This document shows, piece by piece, positions 35,897-46,857 of a stretch of DNA of 64,000 bases (within the stretch, counting starts at the first letter, position 1; each line of letters begins with the position of its first letter). The stretch lies in assembly GCA_002320815.1 (NCBI GenBank), contig DCLA01000068.1:68740-132739 (forward strand), read 5' to 3'. A program made the translations under genes and the position numbers. Under the pieces are notes generated by a model, which saw nothing but the letters and a program-made list of their open reading frames with translations, searched no databases and had not been told where the DNA came from. This stretch comes from Myxococcales bacterium UBA1660. GTDB lineage: Bacteria; Myxococcota_A; Polyangia; Polyangiales; Houyiibacteriaceae.

Positions 35897-38347
35897 TCAA
35901 TCGCCCGTCATCCAGCCATCGGGGTCCACCGGGTCGTGGAAGAGCGCGTCCAGACCCGAGCGCGGCGCCGGATCCCAGCGGTGGATGGCGACGCTCTGGA
36001 ACGTCGCATGGGTGGGCAGCGCCGCCTCGTCGATGGGCCCCGCGAGCGCCTCGCTGCAGGTGGCCCAGGTATTCATGTGGAAAACCATCGGCAGGTGGGG
36101 GATCGGGGTCGGTTCGCCGGCGCGGCGCACGTGGATCAACCGGTCGTCGGCGAACCAGCGGATCTCCTCCGCATCCCACTCGATGGCGTAGCGGTGAACC
36201 CCGGTGGCGGCGTCGAAGCCCAGGTCGACTTCCACCGGGGTCCCGAAGTGCCCGTAGTTGTAGAGGTCGCCGTCCTCCCCCGGGTTGAAGTAGACGTTGA
36301 CGAGCGCCTTGGTGGTGTCGTTGCCGAGGAGCTCGAAGTCGATCTCCTGCCAGGGGTCGAAGCGATAGAGGAAGAAGGCGCTCACCACGCCCGACGCCGG
36401 GCTGGCCTGCATGGCGACCTCGAAGCGGCCATGGAGGAACTCCCGCTCGCCGGTGGACACCGAGCCGGTCGTGAAGCGCCGGTCGCCGCGCGTTTCCGGT
36501 CGCAGGTCGAGGACGAGACCCGCGGGCCCGGTGCGGACGTTGGCCGGGGTGAAGTACGACTCGTTGCAATCGAAGGTGGCGTCGCCGCGGACCCAGAAGG
36601 ACTCGTCGAGGGGTCCGGCGAAGTCGTCGACGCGGAGCGGTGTCGCCGTGCCGCTCCGGAGCGCGACCCGGGGACCGCATTCGCTTCGCGCGGCCCCGTC
36701 GACCCAGGGGAGGTCGTCCCACTCGCGCGGAGCGCAGCGGACGTCGTCGGCCGCCACGACCCGCTCGGGCCAGGCGAAGATCCCGGCGGCGAAGCTCAGC
36801 GCCGCGGCGCCGGCCAGGACCATCCCCAGGCGGGAGGGGGAACGCGCCCCGGCGAGCCGTAGGCCGCCGCCGAGCTGCCAGCTCTCCCGGAGCCCGACCG
36901 GGGTCGGCATCTGCTCCGCGCCCGCCGCGCGGTCGCGGGCGACCTTGCGCCACCGGCGCCGATCCATGAGCGCGTCGACGCAGCCGAGGAGCGCGCCGGC
37001 GCCGTCGAGATAGAAGGCGATGGGGTAGGTCACCACCACCCCGAGCAGCGTGCCGGGTCCCCACTGGCGAAAGCGCAGCAAGCCCACCAGGAGCAGCACC
37101 AGCGGCGCCGCGAAGGCCGCGAGGGTGAGCGGCTGGACCCACCCGAGGCTCGTGTCCAAGGGGAGCGCGGCGCGCGGGAGGTCGCCGGTGACCAGCGCCA
37201 GGGTCAGGTTGGTGGCGATGAGCGCCGCCGGGGCGAGCCAGGCGAAGAGCACGCTCAGCTCGAGGAAGCGGTGGCGCTTCCCCAGCGTGCGCTGCGAGTG
37301 GGTCAGGATGGCGGCGACCAGGAGCGCCGTCACCGCGCTGGCGACCACCGAGCGGAGCGGCAGCCGCTGCACGAACTGGAGCCCCACCAGGAGGTGCAGC
37401 GCGAAGACCGGCAGGATGACCAGGTAGTGCACCCCATGGAAGAGGAACTGCACCTTGGACAGGATGGGAAGCCGGGCCCGCATCAGGCGCGGGAGCTGCC
37501 GGAAGAAGGCCTCGGTGTGGCCGTTCGCCCAGCGGCGCCGCCGAGCCAGGAAGCTGTAGAGGTCCGGCGAGACCTCCTCCGCCGACCCGTGGCGAGGATC
37601 GGCGACGATCACCTCGCCCTCGAAGAAGGTCGCGTAGCTGAAGTCGATGTCCTCGGTCAGGACGTCGCGCAGCGGATGGGCCCGGAGCAGGTCGCTCTCC
37701 ATCAACGCGGTGGTGCCGGTGAAGAAGACGCTGAGCCCCAGCCGAGTGAAGGCCAGGTTGAGCCGCTCGCAGCCGACGTGCTGCTGCAGCGAGTCCCAGA
37801 AGCGGTGGAGCCCGTGGGCGGCGATCGGGTAGCGCCGGCTCTGCACCATCCGGGTCGGGACCCCCGCGGCCTGGGCGCGGACCAAGTGACCCAGCGCCGA
37901 CCCGATCCACCGCGGCTGGGCGACGTGGTCGGCATCCAGGATGGCCACGTAGGGCGTGTCGACCTCGGCCATCGCGGCGCGGATCTTGGCGCTCTTGCCG
38001 TGAGCGCCGGCGAGCTGGATGCGCACCCGGCGGCCCGGAGCGACCTCGGCGGCCAGATCCTCGCCGAGGCCGAAGGCCTCCCGGACCAGCGCGAAGCTCG
38101 TGTCGTCCGCGTCGGCGAGGAGCAGGCGTGCTTCGACGGGGCCGCGATGATCCTGCGCGAGGATCGAACGAAGCGCGTGCAGGGCGGCGGGCCCCTCGTC
38201 CCGCGCGGGGACCAGCACGGTGACCGCCGCGGGCGGCGGCGGGGGCGCCTCGGGCCGCGCGCGCCCCAGGGCGAGGAGCGCGCAGAGGTAGTGACCCGCG
38301 GCGTAACCCACGAGCGCCACGCTCAGGACGGTGAGGGCGCCGATCAT
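35897..38347 (-). CDS. Bifunctional membrane GT2 polysaccharide synthase fused to a GH16 glycanase/transglycosylase
   Basis: 816 residues. N-terminal membrane helix, then a cytoplasmic processive GT2 domain (about 40-285) with VLVPARDEG, the DAD metal motif at 138-140, TED at 231-233 and R-R-R-R-W at 269-273 in place of QxxRW. Four to five membrane helices follow (about 300-450). After another helix (about 505-525) comes a C-terminal GH16 domain (about 555-800) with the catalytic EIDFE at 668-672, flanked by LLGND as in lichenases and plant XTH enzymes (regular-strand type). Topology places GH16 outside the cytoplasm. The protein could make a beta-glucan-like polymer and trim or graft it on exit. 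Monocistronic. Confidence 0.88.
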   Translation of the reverse strand: MIGALTVLSVALVGYAAGHYLCALLALGRARPEAPPPPPAAVTVLVPARDEGPAALHALRSILAQDHRGPVEARLLLADADDTSFALVREAFGLGEDLAAEVAPGRRVRIQLAGAHGKSAKIRAAMAEVDTPYVAILDADHVAQPRWIGSALGHLVRAQAAGVPTRMVQSRRYPIAAHGLHRFWDSLQQHVGCERLNLAFTRLGLSVFFTGTTALMESDLLRAHPLRDVLTEDIDFSYATFFEGEVIVADPRHGSAEEVSPDLYSFLARRRRWANGHTEAFFRQLPRLMRARLPILSKVQFLFHGVHYLVILPVFALHLLVGLQFVQRLPLRSVVASAVTALLVAAILTHSQRTLGKRHRFLELSVLFAWLAPAALIATNLTLALVTGDLPRAALPLDTSLGWVQPLTLAAFAAPLVLLLVGLLRFRQWGPGTLLGVVVTYPIAFYLDGAGALLGCVDALMDRRRWRKVARDRAAGAEQMPTPVGLRESWQLGGGLRLAGARSPSRLGMVLAGAAALSFAAGIFAWPERVVAADDVRCAPREWDDLPWVDGAARSECGPRVALRSGTATPLRVDDFAGPLDESFWVRGDATFDCNESYFTPANVRTGPAGLVLDLRPETRGDRRFTTGSVSTGEREFLHGRFEVAMQASPASGVVSAFFLYRFDPWQEIDFELLGNDTTKALVNVYFNPGEDGDLYNYGHFGTPVEVDLGFDAATGVHRYAIEWDAEEIRWFADDRLIHVRRAGEPTPIPHLPMVFHMNTWATCSEALAGPIDEAALPTHATFQSVAIHRWDPAPRSGLDALFHDPVDPDGWMTGD

Positions 38348-39406
38348 CGGTTCGCGCGGACGTATAGCGGGCGACGCGGATTCGATCCACGTCGCGCGCC
38401 GAGGAGATCGCGCCCTTTCGGTTGGCCCATTTCGTGCCAGGCTTACGCGCCGTGAAGCGCTTTCTTCCCCTGCTCCTCCTGGCCCTGGCGTGTCCCGGGC
38501 CGGCCACCGACACCACCTGGGACCCGGCGTTCGACGCCACCTCGGTCGGTTGGCTCCTCAGCACCTTCAGCCCCGACGGCGACGTCCGCTACGCCGTCGG
38601 CGGGACGCCCGACGCGGGCGTCGTGTACAGCGATGTCACCGGCGATTGGGCACCCGTGGACACCGGGCTCGCCACGCCGCTCCTGAACTGGGTCTTCGGC
38701 TTCGGGCCCGACGACCTCTGGGTGGTCGGGAACGCGGGCACCATCGTCCACCACGACGGGGCGTCGTGGGCGACCGTCGACTCGGGAACCACCGAGGATC
38801 TCTGGGGCATCTGGGGGTCGGGCCCCACGGACCTCTGGGCCGTGGGCGGCAGCGGCTTCGACGACGCCATCGCGACCTTGCTCCACTACGACGGCGCGGC
38901 CTGGACCTCGATGGAGCTGCCCGAGCTGGCGCGGCCCAACGTCCACGCCCTCTTCAAGGTGTGGGGCTCCGGGCCCGACGACGTCTTCATCGTCGGTCAG
39001 CGAGGCACGCTCCTGCGCTGGAACGGGTCGACCCTCACGGAGGAGCTGGTGGGCACCAGCGAGGATCTCATCAGCGTCTGGGGGACCGGGCCCGACCGGG
39101 TGGCGGTCGTCGGCGGGCGATCCAATGGGATCGTCGTCACTTGGAACGGCACGGAGTGGCACAGGGAGAGCGTCTCCCCGTTGCCCGGTTTGAACGGCGT
39201 GTGGATGGGTGACCCCGACGTGATCCACGCGGTCGGCGTGGACTTCGTCACCGCGACCCTGGACTTCGAAACCCTTGCGTGGACGGAGGACGACATCACG
39301 CTACCCTCCGGTGGACGCAAGGCATTCCACGCCGTGTTCGGGGACGCGGCGGGCCGGCTGACGACGGTTGGCGGCAATTTTGCTTCAGCGGGGACCACGG
39401 GAACCT

Positions 39407-41754
<2,348 letters not shown>

Positions 41755-41755
<1 letters not shown>

Positions 41756-42150
41756 TGCGGCACGCGTGGATCCTCGTCCTCGCCGGCTGCGCGGCGCCGG
41801 ACGTGATCTCGCTCCGGACGGAGGGCGCGTTGGTCCTCGAGGTCGAGGTCGAGCGCGCGGTCACCGCCGCGGAGCGACGGGCGGGGCTCGAGGGGCGGGA
41901 CCCGCTGGCGGCGGGCCACGGTCTCCTGCTCGAGTTCCCCGTGGAGGACGAGGTCTGTATCGCCAACGGCGGTGTCGACTTCGGCATCGATGGGATCTTC
42001 CTCGACGCGTCGGGCCTGGTGACCGCCCTGGAGCGCGAGATCCCCGCGGGCGACCCGACCGTGCGCTGCGGCCGGGCCCGTTGGGTGCTCGAAGTCGGGA
42101 GCGGAGCAGCGGCCGAAGTCGTGCCCGGAGCGGCCGCCGCGGGCCTGTGA
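41755..42150 (+). CDS. DUF192 family lipoprotein
   Basis: 131 residues; ATG shares a base with the stop of the tetraheme gene (TGATG). Signal and lipobox (LVLAGC). The body follows the DUF192 pattern: AERRAGLEGRDPLAAGHGLLLEFP, then IDGIFLDASGLVTALEREIPAG, then RWVLEVGSGAA. The usual FWMKNT segment is changed to CIANGGVDF. DUF192 proteins are small periplasmic proteins of unknown role. Position at the end of the propeller-tetraheme operon suggests work with that complex. Confidence 0.8.
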
Positions 42151-42156
42151 GCCCCT

Positions 42157-42232
42157 CGAAAACGGACGTTTTCGTCCCGTCGCCCTGGGGCGAAAACGAC
42201 ACCGGGCCACCTACACCTTTGACGAAAGCGTC
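42157..42232. promoter_or_regulatory. Multi-site operator upstream of the Xre gene
   Basis: A perfect inverted repeat CGAAAACG-GA-CGTTTTCG (42157-42174), a second CGAAAACG half-site at 42191-42198, and a near copy within GACGAAAGCGTC (42221-42232) lie in the 110 bases before the Xre start, with half-sites about 32-34 bases apart (three helical turns). This looks like a binding array for the regulator itself. The first repeat could also act as a terminator hairpin for the preceding operon. Confidence 0.5.
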
Positions 42233-42259
42233 CGGTGGTGACATGCCTCCGAGCCAACG

Positions 42260-42592
42260 ATGGATGTGACCAAGATCCTCGCCGCCAACCTCCGCGTGCT
42301 CCGCGAGCTCCGCGGGAAGCTGGGCCAGCTCGAGCTGGGCCAACGGGTGGGCGTCTCACGCCGTACCATCGCCCGACTCGAGAGCGCCGAGGTCGGCGAC
42401 CCGGGCGTCGACCAGGTCCGGGGCCTCGCGCAGGCGCTGGACGTGCCCTTCGACCTGCTCGTCTCGCGCCGCCTGGTGCCGGTGACCATCCCGGTGCCCA
42501 CCGACGTTCGTGAGCGGCTGGAAGCGGGCGACTCGGCCGACCTGATCGCGAAGATCGTTCGCGTCGTCGACGAGACCCCGCGCACTCGCTGA
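42260..42592 (+). CDS. Xre-family helix-turn-helix regulator
   Basis: 110 residues. The N-terminal Cro/CI-type HTH (about 8-66) is clear: LRELRGKLGQLELGQRVGVSRRTIARLESAEVGDPGVDQVRGLAQALDV. The C-terminal 40 residues (VPVTIPVPTDVRERLEAGDSADLIAKIVRVV) form a small helical domain, perhaps for dimerisation. Preceded by a multi-site palindromic array that it probably binds. No toxin gene is adjacent, so an antitoxin role is not supported. The GGDEF gene is 120 bases downstream. Confidence 0.9.
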   Translation: MDVTKILAANLRVLRELRGKLGQLELGQRVGVSRRTIARLESAEVGDPGVDQVRGLAQALDVPFDLLVSRRLVPVTIPVPTDVRERLEAGDSADLIAKIVRVVDETPRTR

Positions 42593-42628
42593 TCGACTCG
42601 CCGCCGCTCTGCCAGGGTTCGATGCGCC

Positions 42629-42645
42629 GCATTGGTCACCAATGC
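42629..42645. promoter_or_regulatory. 17-base perfect palindrome upstream of the diguanylate cyclase
   Basis: GCATTGGTCACCAATGC is an inverted repeat with eight-base arms around a single central C. A GTCATGAC palindrome (42661-42668) and a GCATTAACC sequence follow. The segment is AT-richer than its surroundings and lies 67 bases before the GGDEF start, so it is a likely regulator binding site. Confidence 0.45.
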
Positions 42646-42711
42646 GGGTGATTGATGCCCGTCATGACGCATTAACCCGTCCGGGGCTGTCATCGCTGGG
42701 TATTTGGCCGC

Positions 42712-44166
42712 ATGCTGAGTGCGATGGCAAGGTCGAAAGTTTCCGCGGATACCGGAAAACTCTTCGCCCTGAAGCCGCCGACGCTCTTGGTCGAGCTCAC
42801 GCGGAATCTGGCAGGGGGGGCGCTGGAGGACATCGTCCGTCACCTCTTCGCCGACTTGGACGAGGCGGTGGTGGTGGCGGACGCCGATCGGCGCATCGTG
42901 CACGCGAACCGCGCGATGCTGGACCTCTTCGGGTACCCGATGGGCGAGCTGCTCGGTCGGACCACCCGGCGCCTCTACGCCGACGGCGCCGACTTCGAGG
43001 CGGTCGGCAACGAGCGCTTCTTCGCCGCGGGCCCCTCGAACCACGAGCGCTACGTGATGCGCTATCGGCGCCGGGATGGGAGCACGTTTCTCGGCGCGAC
43101 CGTCGCGGGGCCCTTCAAGAACGATGAGGGGGAGACCGTCGGGTTCCTGGGCATCATCACCGACGTCTCCGCGCCCATCGCGGAGACGCGCCTGCTGCGC
43201 CAGCTCCACGCGATCACCTCGGACCGGAAGGTGTCCTTCGAGGGCCGGGTCGCGGCGCTGGTGCGGCTCGCCGCCCAGCACTTCGGCATGCCCCTCGGCA
43301 TGCTCGGTCGCATCGTCGGCGACGACTACGAGGTGGTGCGGACCTACGGCGGTCCCGTCCTCAGCGGCGAAGGCTCCACTCTCCCGCTGGAGCGGCTCTA
43401 CTGCAGCTTCGCGTGGGCGCGGCAGGACGTGGTGGCGCTCGAGCACATCGGTCGGAGCAGTCACCGCTGCGCGCCCTGCTACTCCGACGCGCGCCTCGAG
43501 TCGTACATCGGTGTGCCGGTACTCGTGGACGGTCGCCCGTGGGGGACTCTAGCCTGCATCGGCCACGTGCCCCGGGCCGCTTTCACGGAACGCGACAAGG
43601 AGCTCGTCCGGCTCATCGCGACGTGGATCGGCCACGAGGTGGCGCGTGAGACGGACCACCGCAAACTGCACGACCTGGCGCTCCGGGATCCCTTGACCGG
43701 GGTCAGCAATCGCCGCGCGACCCAGGGGCGCCTCGAGCGGGCCATCGTGGCCCACCCGACCACCACGGTGATCCTGATCGACCTGGACCACTTCAAGGCG
43801 GTCAACGACACCTTGGGCCACGACGTGGGCGACCAGGTGCTGCACAAGGTCAGCGAGGTCGCCAGCGGCGCCCTCCGGGACGCCGACCTCTTCGGCCGCT
43901 GGGGGGGCGAAGAGTTCCTGGTGGTGCTCCCCAACGCCGACCTCGGCGAGGGCGCCGCGATCGCGCGCCGATTGGGGCAAGTAATCCGCGAGGCGTCCGT
44001 CCACACCACCGGGCGCGACGTCCACGTGACCGCCAGCATGGGGGTGGCAGCGACCCGGCCGTCGGATACCCCGGGCGCCTTGCTGCGGAGGGCCGACGAG
44101 GCCGTCTACCGGGCCAAGGCCCGGGGCCGCGACCGGGTGGAGCTCGAGACTCCACCCGACGCTTGA
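42712..44166 (+). CDS. Diguanylate cyclase with PAS and GAF sensory domains
   Basis: 484 residues; ATG at 42712 or 42724. PAS domain (about 48-150; LDEAVVVADADRRIVHANRAML), GAF domain (about 165-310) with three Cys (YCSF, HRCAPCYSD) that might bind a metal or sense redox, then GGDEF (about 325-480). The active-site motif GGEEF is at 398-402, and the inhibitory site RDAD is at 389-392 with the correct five-residue spacing, so product inhibition is expected. It should make cyclic di-GMP; soluble, with no membrane helix. A palindrome upstream suggests transcriptional control. Confidence 0.94.
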   Translation: MLSAMARSKVSADTGKLFALKPPTLLVELTRNLAGGALEDIVRHLFADLDEAVVVADADRRIVHANRAMLDLFGYPMGELLGRTTRRLYADGADFEAVGNERFFAAGPSNHERYVMRYRRRDGSTFLGATVAGPFKNDEGETVGFLGIITDVSAPIAETRLLRQLHAITSDRKVSFEGRVAALVRLAAQHFGMPLGMLGRIVGDDYEVVRTYGGPVLSGEGSTLPLERLYCSFAWARQDVVALEHIGRSSHRCAPCYSDARLESYIGVPVLVDGRPWGTLACIGHVPRAAFTERDKELVRLIATWIGHEVARETDHRKLHDLALRDPLTGVSNRRATQGRLERAIVAHPTTTVILIDLDHFKAVNDTLGHDVGDQVLHKVSEVASGALRDADLFGRWGGEEFLVVLPNADLGEGAAIARRLGQVIREASVHTTGRDVHVTASMGVAATRPSDTPGALLRRADEAVYRAKARGRDRVELETPPDA

Positions 44167-44197
44167 CGGGGGGCCGGCCCGCGCCAAGCTCTGACCC

Positions 44198-44500
44198 ATG
44201 AAGCAGTTGGCCATGTCCCTGGTGTTGGCTTTCGGTTCCCTCACCGGCTGCGGGGGCGGCGCGGAGACCGACGCATCGGCCAACGAGCCCGGCTCCTACA
44301 CGGGCACCGCGGGGGCCGAAGAAGACCTCTGCCCCGGCGGCGGGTTCGTCTCCGGCGGCGTGGACACCGAGGGGCGCGAGTGCGCGGCGATGGCCGGCAC
44401 CTGCTGCTACGAGTCGCCGGACGACGCCTGCGACGCGATGGACTGCGAAGGCGAGTGCGACATCCTCGAGTCGCACCCCGCGCAGATCAGCTGCCGCTGA
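44198..44500 (+). CDS. Small Cys-rich lipoprotein
   Basis: 100 residues, signal peptide with lipobox (LTGC, Cys18), a short Gly/Ser/Thr linker, and a compact domain with eight Cys (CPGG, ECAA, TCCYE, ACDAMDCEGECDI, ISCR), suggesting a disulfide-knit module. The acidic character (many Asp/Glu) may allow metal binding. Not recognised as a known family. It lies 31 bases after the diguanylate cyclase and six bases before the convergent phosphotransferase stop. Confidence 0.75.
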   Translation: MKQLAMSLVLAFGSLTGCGGGAETDASANEPGSYTGTAGAEEDLCPGGGFVSGGVDTEGRECAAMAGTCCYESPDDACDAMDCEGECDILESHPAQISCR

Positions 44501-44506
44501 GGCCCC

Positions 44507-45589
44507 TCACGGGCTGACGCCGACCAGGCGGCAGGCGATGCCGGCCAGGTGGCCGACGGCGGCGCCGAACATCGACGCCTGGTCGCTGGAGGCGTTGCCC
44601 TGGAGGCTGCGCTTGTAGACGCCCTGGGCGATGGCCGCGAGGCGGAAGAGGCTGAAGGCCTTGAAGTACGCCCACTCCGCGGCGCCCCCAGGGGGCTCGT
44701 GACCTCCGTGGGCGACGTAGCGGGCGAGGAACTCGTCCTCGGGCGGGATGCCGGTCGCCGCGAAGTCGACCCCGAGGAGCCCGCCCACGTTGGGCAGGGC
44801 CACGTCGTAGAGCATGCAGGTGTAGGCCGCGTCGGCGAGGGGGTGGCCCAAGGTGCTGAGCTCCCAGTCGAGGACCGCCAGACAGCGGGGCTCGGTGGGG
44901 TGGAAGATCAGGTTGTCCATCCGGTAGTCGCCGTGGACCAAGGTGGTCACATCGCTCGCCGGGAGGTGCTCGGGCAGGAAACGGATCAGCGCCTCCATCG
45001 CCGGGACGTCGCCAGTGCGGCTCGCCTGGTACTGCTTGGTCCACCGGGCGACCTGGCGGGCGACGTACTGGCCCCCCTTGCCGTAGTCGCCGAGGCCCAC
45101 CTCCCGGTGGTCGACCTGGTGCAGCGCCGCGAGGACCCGCGCGAGCTCTTCGTAGATGGCGGTCCGCTCGGCCGGCTCCACGCCGGGGAGCTGCACGTTC
45201 CAGAAGATCCGCCCCTCCACGTAGGCCATGACGAAGAAGGGGGTGCCGATGACCTCGGGGTCCTCGCAGAGCGCCGAGACCTCGGGCACGGGCACGTCGG
45301 TGTCGGCCAGCGCGCTCATGATCCGGTGCTCGCGCTCCACCGCGTGCGCCGAGGGCAGCAGCTCGCCCGGCGGCTTCTTGCGGAGAACCCAGGCTCGGTC
45401 GCCGTCGTGGATCCAGAAGGTCGGGTTGGACTGGCCGCCCTTGAACTGCCGGACCGTCAGCGCCTCGGTCTGGGGGCGCACCGCGTCCTTCCACCAAGCC
45501 AGGAGCTTCTCCTCGTCGAAGCGGTGGCGCTCGCGGACCTCGCGGGCGGCGGCGGGCGGCTCGATGGGGTGCGTCATGGAGGCGACCAT
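44507..45589 (-). CDS. Aminoglycoside-phosphotransferase-like kinase, ACAD10/11-N or LvaA type
   Basis: 360 residues (356 if started at the ATG at 45577). Kinase fold of the APH family: ATP-anchoring Lys in WVLRKKPPG, catalytic loop HGDYRMDNLIFH (near residue 218), metal Asp in DWELSTLGHPLAD. The QFKGGQSNPTFW start and VMAYVEGRIFWN match the acyl-CoA-linked kinase group found as the N-terminal domain of ACAD10/11 and as LvaA, which phosphorylate the 4-hydroxyl of hydroxyacyl-CoAs. It is divergent from an acyl-CoA dehydrogenase 66 bases away, which supports that group over antibiotic resistance. Confidence 0.88.
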   Translation of the reverse strand: MVASMTHPIEPPAAAREVRERHRFDEEKLLAWWKDAVRPQTEALTVRQFKGGQSNPTFWIHDGDRAWVLRKKPPGELLPSAHAVEREHRIMSALADTDVPVPEVSALCEDPEVIGTPFFVMAYVEGRIFWNVQLPGVEPAERTAIYEELARVLAALHQVDHREVGLGDYGKGGQYVARQVARWTKQYQASRTGDVPAMEALIRFLPEHLPASDVTTLVHGDYRMDNLIFHPTEPRCLAVLDWELSTLGHPLADAAYTCMLYDVALPNVGGLLGVDFAATGIPPEDEFLARYVAHGGHEPPGGAAEWAYFKAFSLFRLAAIAQGVYKRSLQGNASSDQASMFGAAVGHLAGIACRLVGVSP

Positions 45590-45654
45590 ACCCGAGGTGG
45601 GTGCGCGCGCCGAGTCACGCGCGCTCCGGGTGTCCGTGGGGTACCCTGCGCGCC

Positions 45655-46857
45655 ATGACCGACGAAGCGATGGAGCGCCTCCTCGAGCGGGCCGGCGAGC
45701 TCATGGACAGCCACGTGTATCCGCTGGAGGAGACGGTGATGGCCAAGGGCTGGGAAGGCTCCGCCGACGAGCGCGCGGCCGCCCGGGCCGCCGTGAAGGC
45801 GGCGGGGCTCTGGGCCCCGCAGATGCCGGAGGAGTACGGCGGTATGGGGCTGCCCTTCCGGCCCCACGCGCAGCTCAGCACGGTGCTCGGGCGGAGCACC
45901 TTCGGCCACTACGCCTTCGGCTGCCAGGCGCCGGACGCGGGCAACATGGAGGTGCTCCTCGAGCTCGGCACCGAGGCCCAGAAGGAGCAGTGGCTCCGGC
46001 CCCTCGCGGCCGGGGAGATCCGCAGCTGCTTCTCGATGACCGAGCCCGACCGCGCCGGGTCCAACCCCACTTGGATGGAGACCCGCGCCGAGCTCGACGG
46101 TGACGAGTGGGTCGTCGACGGCCACAAGTGGTTCACCTCCTCGGCCGACGGCGCAGCCTTCGCCATCGTGATGGCGGTGACCGAGCCCGAGGGACCGGCC
46201 CACGCGCGGGCCTCGATGATCATCGTGCCCACCGACGCGCCCGGCTTCGAGCACGTCCGGCGCATCTCCATCATGGGCGACGAAGGCGGCGGCTGGGCGA
46301 GCCACTCCGAGGTCCGCTACCACTCGGTTCGCGTGCCGAAGGAGAACCTCATCGGCGGGCGCGGTCAGGGCTTCCTGATCGCCCAGAAGCGGCTGGGACC
46401 GGGGCGCATCCACCACTGCATGCGCTGGATCGGCATCTGCGAGCGGGCCTTCGACCTGATGTGCAAGCGGGCCGTCGCCCGGGAGATCGCGCCCGGCAAG
46501 CCGCTGGCGACGCGGCAGATGGTCCAGGACTTCATCGCCGAGAGCCGCGCCGAGATCGACGCCGCCCGCCTCTATGTGGAGCACGTGGCCGACGTGATCG
46601 ACCAGAAGGGCACCCACGCGGCGCGGACGGAGATCTCGTGCATCAAGTTCTTCGTCGCCAACATCCTCCAGAAGGTCCTCGACCGGGCCATCCAGGTGCA
46701 CGGCGCCCTGGGGATCACCGACGACCTCCCGCTCTCCCATCTGTTCCGGCACGAGCGCGGCGCGCGCATCTACGACGGCCCCGACGAGGTCCACAAGGCG
46801 TCCGTCGCGCGCCGGATCCTCCGCGGCTATGGCTTGGAGCTGGGCTCCATCGGCTGA
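45655..46857 (+). CDS. Acyl-CoA dehydrogenase (possible ACAD10/11 or LvaC-like)
   Basis: 400 residues from the ATG at 45655. FAD-binding and substrate motifs are in order: CFSMTEPDRAGSNP, DGHKWFTSSADGA, ENLIGGRGQGF, CIKFFVANILQKVLDRAIQVHGALG and C-terminal RIYDGPDEVHKASVARRIL. The RHCM-like RIHHCMRWIG segment is typical of ACAD11-type enzymes. It probably dehydrogenates or eliminates phosphate from the product of the divergent kinase. The next gene starts within the stop codon (TGATG). Confidence 0.92.
   Translation: MTDEAMERLLERAGELMDSHVYPLEETVMAKGWEGSADERAAARAAVKAAGLWAPQMPEEYGGMGLPFRPHAQLSTVLGRSTFGHYAFGCQAPDAGNMEVLLELGTEAQKEQWLRPLAAGEIRSCFSMTEPDRAGSNPTWMETRAELDGDEWVVDGHKWFTSSADGAAFAIVMAVTEPEGPAHARASMIIVPTDAPGFEHVRRISIMGDEGGGWASHSEVRYHSVRVPKENLIGGRGQGFLIAQKRLGPGRIHHCMRWIGICERAFDLMCKRAVAREIAPGKPLATRQMVQDFIAESRAEIDAARLYVEHVADVIDQKGTHAARTEISCIKFFVANILQKVLDRAIQVHGALGITDDLPLSHLFRHERGARIYDGPDEVHKASVARRILRGYGLELGSIG

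Noticed and set aside
42260..42592. Antitoxin of a toxin-antitoxin pair
   Set aside because: The Xre protein has no neighbouring small toxin gene; the upstream gene is DUF192 and the downstream one a diguanylate cyclase.
42593..42711. Cyclic di-GMP riboswitch before the GGDEF gene
   Set aside because: The palindromes suggest protein binding; the conserved GEMM core sequence and its tetraloop pairing are not visible.
44507..45589. Aminoglycoside resistance gene
   Set aside because: Although of APH fold, motifs and the divergent acyl-CoA dehydrogenase fit the ACAD10/11-LvaA group instead.
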